The notes beneath the pieces were generated by a model. It was not told where the DNA came from. It saw only the letters and a program-made list of their open reading frames with translations, and made no database searches. Positions 7,699 through 10,635 of a DNA stretch of 10,635 bases are shown here, in pieces. The stretch is taken from positions 1 through 10,635 of the forward strand of contig CAZVWW010000080.1 in the NCBI GenBank assembly GCA_964631265.1, in the 5' to 3' direction. Numbering within the stretch: position 1 is the first letter of the stretch; every line of letters starts with the position of its first letter. This DNA comes from CAZVWW01 sp964631265. GTDB taxonomy: Bacteria > Thermotogota > Thermotogae > MWEM01. The position numbers were made by a program, and so were the translations under genes.

Positions 7699-7699
7699 A
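7679..7699. promoter_or_regulatory. Operator 1, putative TetR-family binding site
   Basis: Perfect inverted repeat TAATATAC / GTATATTA with a 5-bp centre (TTATG, centre at 7689). Its size and symmetry suit a TetR dimer. It lies in the spacer and -10 of the rightward promoter and touches the leftward -10. Confidence 0.65.
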
Positions 7700-7719
7700 T
7701 ATATACCGTCGGTATATTA
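7699..7719. promoter_or_regulatory. Operator 2, putative TetR-family binding site
   Basis: The core ATATACCG-T-CGGTATAT (7701-7717) is a perfect palindrome about a single base. In the same register as operator 1 the right arm GTATATTA (7712-7719) is identical and the left arm ATATATAC matches 6 of 8. The centre at 7709 is exactly 20 bp from operator 1, and GGTATATTAT is repeated at 7691 and 7711. Confidence 0.7.
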
Positions 7720-7725
7720 TTTATC

Positions 7726-7761
7726 CCAAAATATTACCCATAACACTTAGAGGTATTTTGG
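7726..7761 (+). other. Stem-loop in the leader of the membrane protein mRNA
   Basis: CCAAAATA (7726-7733) pairs perfectly with TATTTTGG (7754-7761), and an inner CC/GG can extend the stem past a 3-nt bulge. It starts about 20 nt after the predicted transcription start and has no T-tract, so it is not a terminator. It could affect mRNA stability or translation, or be incidental. Confidence 0.35.
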
Positions 7762-7810
7762 AAAACCGATTATGTATTTTATTAATTTTACCATAAGGAG
7801 AGTGTTCTTT

Positions 7811-8371
7811 GTGAAAAAACTAAAGACGTTTTTATACGCGATTGTCGATTCAGGGAAAAATGGCTGGGTGATGTTAATGTTCTTTGCCTCAATGTTCCTC
7901 ATTGAGAACCCGTGGTTTGGTAAAGGGCATTTTAAAGAAGTGACAGACGGGACAGGCATGCTGGATATGAATTTTTTGAATACACCGGGCGAAATCCTTA
8001 ATCATCTCCAAATCATTGGTGAAACCGGGAGAGAGGCGTATTTAATCCTGCTGTTGCTTGATTTCATCATCATTGTTTCGTTCTTTTTGTTGCAGTCTAC
8101 ATTCATCGTTCGCCTGTTAAAGAAGGCGTCCCTAAACTATTTGTTCGAATGGCTCATGATTTTACCGATAACCAGAGCCGTATGTGATGTCGTCGAAAAC
8201 GTTGCCATGATGGCGAACACCAACCTGTTTCCCGAAGTGATGGCTCCCTTGCTAACGCTCACAACCGTTGCCACCATCACCAAATGGATCAGCTTTTGGG
8301 GGATTATCGCCACATTGTTGTCATTGATGCTGCTGAACCTCTACCGGGTTTTAAGAAAGAAAATGGCTTAA
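7811..8371 (+). CDS. Four-helix integral membrane protein of unknown function
   Basis: 186 aa from the GTG at 7811, chosen because AAGGAG (7795-7800) precedes it. The frame stays open to an ATG at 7772, but that start has no good ribosome binding site and would place AAGGAG inside the gene. Likely membrane helices are at about 18-34, 77-100, 110-125 and 155-178. The motifs GETGREAYL..LLLD (70-84), LPITRAVCDVVENVAM (118-133) and LTTVATITKW (150-159) resemble a widespread uncharacterised four-helix family with a GR..Y...LD segment and an intramembrane D..EN motif. Polar residues D126, E129 and N130 inside a hydrophobic region hint at a functional site. It is divergently transcribed from tetR and probably under its control, a common arrangement for a regulator and its target. 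Transport or stress tolerance would be a guess. Confidence 0.78.
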   Translation: MKKLKTFLYAIVDSGKNGWVMLMFFASMFLIENPWFGKGHFKEVTDGTGMLDMNFLNTPGEILNHLQIIGETGREAYLILLLLDFIIIVSFFLLQSTFIVRLLKKASLNYLFEWLMILPITRAVCDVVENVAMMANTNLFPEVMAPLLTLTTVATITKWISFWGIIATLLSLMLLNLYRVLRKKMA

Positions 8372-8405
8372 GACGATTGAGATCTGTCCCTTTAAGTCAC
8401 GTTTA

Positions 8406-8414
8406 TGATAAAAT
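8406..8414 (+). promoter_or_regulatory. Candidate extended -10 promoter of the downstream unknown gene
   Basis: TGATAAAAT (TG extension plus a 5-of-6 -10 match) lies 54 nt upstream of the ATG at 8468. No convincing -35 is seen. The gene could also be reached by read-through from the membrane protein gene, since no terminator lies in the 96-bp gap. Confidence 0.35.
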
Positions 8415-8467
8415 GATTTATCCAGTTCATCAAGACCATTTTTATCTTTATATGAAAGGAATTTATC

Positions 8468-9037
8468 ATGATCAACTATCTAACCCATTACTACCGGACG
8501 GGAAGCAAGCCTTTTTTGAGTTTGTCTTCTTTGGAAGAAGAAGAGGCTTTAAAAATCATGGTTGATTTATATGAAGACAATGAGATGTGGGGACGTTTCA
8601 AGAACCCCGAACATTACCTTAACGAGAGAAGAAAGACTGAGAGCTGGCTGAAAAAGGCATTCATGGCAAAAGGGGGCCGCCCAAAGCAGGATTATCCGAT
8701 CTATACAGTGCTCGGCATCTCGGAAAAAATCGAGGAAAAGATGGAAGCGGAAAAGATCGAGAAGATCGAAATCCCCCTGTCTTTGTTTACGGAGGAGGAA
8801 GTGAGTTTCACTTTCCTTGACAGCATGTACACAGTTGCTCTGGATGAGCAAAAGCCAGAGGAGTATTACCAGGCACAATACCACGGCAAACTGTTTACAT
8901 TGACCGAGATTAACGCCATCCTGAATAAAAAAGGCCTTCCCGATAAAGACTGGTGGGGGAATGTGCCGGAGGATTTCTTGCCTTACATCGAAGGCCAGGT
9001 CTGGAATCAAGATAAGCTTTTAACATTTATAATTTAA
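8468..9037 (+). CDS. Conserved hypothetical protein
   Basis: 189-aa soluble protein, no signal peptide or membrane helix. The ATG is well supported by AAAGGA 7 nt upstream. I recognise the overall pattern from uncharacterised Bacillota proteins but know no function. Features that look conserved are the N-terminal THYYRTGSKPFLSLSSL (6-22), WGRFKNPEHYL (41-51), AKGGRPKQDYP (67-77), IPLSLF (102-107), EEYYQAQYHGKLFTL (131-145) and PYIEGQVWN (172-180). The Glu/Lys-rich stretch EKIEEKMEAEKIEKIEI (86-102) may be a short amphipathic helix. The gene lies 96 bp after the membrane protein gene on the same strand, so co-expression is possible, and it converges with the acetyltransferase gene. Confidence 0.8.
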   Translation: MINYLTHYYRTGSKPFLSLSSLEEEEALKIMVDLYEDNEMWGRFKNPEHYLNERRKTESWLKKAFMAKGGRPKQDYPIYTVLGISEKIEEKMEAEKIEKIEIPLSLFTEEEVSFTFLDSMYTVALDEQKPEEYYQAQYHGKLFTLTEINAILNKKGLPDKDWWGNVPEDFLPYIEGQVWNQDKLLTFII

Positions 9038-9170
9038 ACGAAAAAACAAAACCCATTGACGGTTGTCTATAAACTGTTTTGTCTGCATGTATTGAACCTG
9101 AAATCCAATCACGATATTTCGAGAATCCGCCATGACAATGGTTCCGATATACATCAAACACGGCTCAAAG

Positions 9171-9205
9171 CAACCCGTGGGGACAGGCCCTGTCTCCCCG
9201 GGTTG
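9171..9205. repeat. Long imperfect hairpin, REP-like, between converging genes
   Basis: Two 16-nt arms (9171-9186 and 9190-9205) pair with one T/C mismatch and one G-U wobble around a 3-nt GCC loop. It lies 14 nt past the acetyltransferase stop and 134 nt past the stop of the unknown gene. Neither side has a strong T-tract, so it may slow or terminate transcription in both directions or be an intergenic repeat; its core resembles the hairpin at 10527-10552. Confidence 0.55.
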
Positions 9206-9218
9206 ACATTCTTCTTAA

Positions 9219-10460
9219 TCAGTATCCCTGATAAAAATGGACCGGACGCTTGGGAAAAAGGATTTTAAACAACTGTCTGAGTTCTTTTTTCTTGATGATC
9301 AAATCCGGGATAATGGGGGCCAGTTCTTCAACAGAGAAATTATCAAAGATCATCTTCACAAGGGCTTGGGGTGGAATGTTGATATCCCATGTCAGTTGCC
9401 AGGGTTTTCTTTTAAGTTCTATTTTGGAATTTTTGATGTTGAACTCGATCAATTCCCCGTATGTGTTGAAATCAAAACGTATGGTGCTGTCCTTGAATTC
9501 AGAATGGGCGACATTGTTCTCCAAAACCGGCTTAATCGCTTCAAAGAACCTGAGATAATCGGGCACTAAAACCTGCCAGGCATAGTCACCGAGATCTTTC
9601 TTGAGAGTTCCTTCGCCTTTTTCAGACAATTTCTGAAGATAATCGACAAACGAAGAGATTTTCGGGATATTCAGCAGGATTTTACCTTTCTCAGAGGCCT
9701 TTTCCCGAAGAAAGCGATAGACTTTTTCGTATTCGTGTGCACTCATCTCGGAGATTTCCTCAAGATTCACATGATCCGGATCGTTCTTTAGGCAGAAATA
9801 CCCCTTTTTCTCCCTGTTGTCCATCACGATATAATAAAACTTTTTGAGATCAAGACTCTCATAATCGGTCAGGCTCTGTCTGATCAAAGATTTTGTTCGA
9901 TATCTGTAAATCCCCGGTTTTTGTTCTCTTGCCTCAAGGCATTGATCGTAAAGAAACTCAGTCTCCTCTGAGGAGGCCTCTACAATATTGTCATGATTCT
10001 GCTTACTGTTTTCGGTCTCCTCAAAGTTAAATTCCCCTGAGTGCATTGGCACAGCATAATGGAACCCGAACCTTCTGTAAAAATAAGGAATCCCCTGGAT
10101 GAAGATGGAGGCATACCCCTTTTTGTCAACCTCCTCCATAAACATAGCAGTTAATCGACTGCTGACCCCCATTTTCTGATACGCCGGATCCGTTGCGACA
10201 ATCGCCAATTCACAGCTTCTGAGCTCCTCTCCGAAATAATCCATTGGTGTATCCACCAGATGGACAAACCCAACCAGTCTGTCGTTGTCATAGGCAAAAA
10301 ACGCACAGTTCTCATCTCGAAAAGGCGTTTTTCGGATAAACTCGTTGATGAAGGCATGATCGGGACCTTCAAAGACCTTGTGACAAATCGCCATGATGGC
10401 TTGATAATCACTTTCTTGAAATTCAGAGTATTGTTTTCGGACAGTTTTAATATTGGTCAA
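9219..10460 (-). CDS. Eis-like GNAT N-acetyltransferase
   Basis: 413-aa cytosolic acetyl-CoA-dependent acetyltransferase of the Eis/COG4552 type. Residues 5-140 are the N-terminal GNAT domain, with motif A IVATDPAYQKMGVSSRL (87-103, Q95xxG98) and the family signature IPYFYRRFGF (124-133). The centre (about 150-290) fits the second GNAT-like domain, and the C-terminal part (about 300-413) the SCP2-like domain; about 400 aa is the usual family length. In mycobacterial Eis a Tyr in the first domain and the C-terminal carboxylate act in catalysis. Here Y126 or Y128 and the terminal Tyr413 are candidates by analogy. The start is TTG at 10460, since GGGGGT lies 8 nt upstream and no other in-frame start precedes motif A acceptably. 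Eis relatives acetylate amines including some aminoglycosides; the substrate here is unknown. Confidence 0.88.
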   Translation of the reverse strand: MTNIKTVRKQYSEFQESDYQAIMAICHKVFEGPDHAFINEFIRKTPFRDENCAFFAYDNDRLVGFVHLVDTPMDYFGEELRSCELAIVATDPAYQKMGVSSRLTAMFMEEVDKKGYASIFIQGIPYFYRRFGFHYAVPMHSGEFNFEETENSKQNHDNIVEASSEETEFLYDQCLEAREQKPGIYRYRTKSLIRQSLTDYESLDLKKFYYIVMDNREKKGYFCLKNDPDHVNLEEISEMSAHEYEKVYRFLREKASEKGKILLNIPKISSFVDYLQKLSEKGEGTLKKDLGDYAWQVLVPDYLRFFEAIKPVLENNVAHSEFKDSTIRFDFNTYGELIEFNIKNSKIELKRKPWQLTWDINIPPQALVKMIFDNFSVEELAPIIPDLIIKKKELRQLFKILFPKRPVHFYQGY

Positions 10461-10508
10461 CTTCTTTTACCCCCGTATTTTTATTAATGATAGAAAAACT
10501 GGCACAGT

Positions 10509-10517
10509 AGTATATCA
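10509..10517 (-). promoter_or_regulatory. Candidate extended -10 of the acetyltransferase gene
   Basis: On the minus strand TGATATACT (TG extension, 5 of 6 in the -10) lies 48 nt upstream of the TTG start. The matching -35 position falls inside the hairpin at 10527-10552 and does not resemble TTGACA. Confidence 0.3.
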
Positions 10518-10526
10518 CACCAGAAA

Positions 10527-10552
10527 ACAACAGGAGGGACGGTCCCTGTTGT
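10527..10552. repeat. REP-like hairpin upstream of the acetyltransferase gene
   Basis: ACAACA (10527-10532) pairs with TGTTGT (10547-10552), and GGGAC (10536-10540) with GTCCC (10542-10546), with a 3-nt bulge GGA on the left arm. Similar GGGACGGT-type palindromes recur in intergenic regions of many Firmicutes genomes, to my recollection. The core resembles that of the hairpin at 9171-9205. Confidence 0.5.
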
Positions 10553-10571
10553 GAATTTTGAGGTTCTGTGT

Positions 10572-10607
10572 AAAAAAGCCGGTAAACACCCAGGGGGGTG
10601 TTTTCGG
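10572..10607 (-). terminator. Rho-independent terminator of a minus-strand gene beyond the right edge
   Basis: AAACACCC (10584-10591) pairs perfectly with GGGTGTTT (10596-10603). Outer CCG/CGG (10579-10581, 10605-10607) extends the stem past a small internal loop. Read on the minus strand the stem ends CGGC followed by TTTTTT (10577-10572), a standard terminator. The gene it serves lies right of the window; the remaining bases to 10635 show no coding signal I can support. Confidence 0.7.
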
Positions 10608-10635
10608 GTTTTGAGCGTTCCAAGCCGGGGGACTT

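Noticed and set aside
7772..7810. Upstream ATG start for the membrane protein
   Set aside because: The AAGGAG at 7795-7800 would then lie within the coding sequence and the ATG has no comparable site of its own; GTG at 7811 is preferred.
8284..8565. 93-aa plus-strand frame overlapping the membrane protein and unknown genes
   Set aside because: It overlaps two better supported genes in another frame and has no ribosome binding site; it is a shadow frame.
9056..9268. 70-aa plus-strand open frame after the unknown gene
   Set aside because: It runs through the hairpin and into the end of the acetyltransferase gene, lacks a ribosome binding site and has no protein-like composition.

Overview
The window looks like a chromosomal stretch from a low-to-medium GC Bacillota (Firmicutes) bacterium. 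The signs are strong AGGAGG-like ribosome binding sites, TTG and GTG starts alongside ATG, sigma-A promoters of TTGACA/TATAAT type with extended -10 TG motifs, and a two-subunit iron-sulfur L-serine dehydratase. I see no rRNA, tRNA, CRISPR array, transposase or phage gene. The species cannot be named from this sequence.

Layout. Bases 1-2334 (+) hold most of a membrane-bound hybrid sensor histidine kinase, cut by the left edge. Converging on it at 2444-4144 (-) is an ATPase with a winged helix and a C-terminal PD-(D/E)XK-like nuclease domain. A 180-bp divergent region with two back-to-back extended -10 promoters separates it from 4325-5245 (+), a protein related to the prenyltransferase/terpene-cyclase alpha-toroid fold. 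That gene converges at a bidirectional terminator (5357-5375) with a minus-strand operon, 7645 to 5450: a TetR regulator, then sdaAB and sdaAA. Between sdaAA and the terminator sits an apparently orphan, full-consensus promoter on the minus strand.

The tetR operon is divergent from a four-helix membrane protein gene (7811-8371, +). The space between them carries a near-perfect promoter whose spacer, -10 box and start region are covered by two tandem palindromes exactly 20 bp apart. This is the best regulatory signal in the window. It suggests that the TetR protein represses the membrane protein gene and probably its own operon, linking the membrane protein to serine deamination.

The right side has a conserved protein of unknown function (8468-9037, +) converging with an Eis-type GNAT acetyltransferase (10460 to 9219, -). 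Two related GGGAC..GTCCC-type hairpins flank the acetyltransferase. A minus-strand terminator near the right edge implies another minus-strand gene beyond the window.

Most genes belong to recognisable families. The least explained items are the TetR/membrane-protein/serine-dehydratase control region, the orphan promoter firing into a terminator, the ATPase-nuclease fusion with an altered Walker A, and the paired hairpins.
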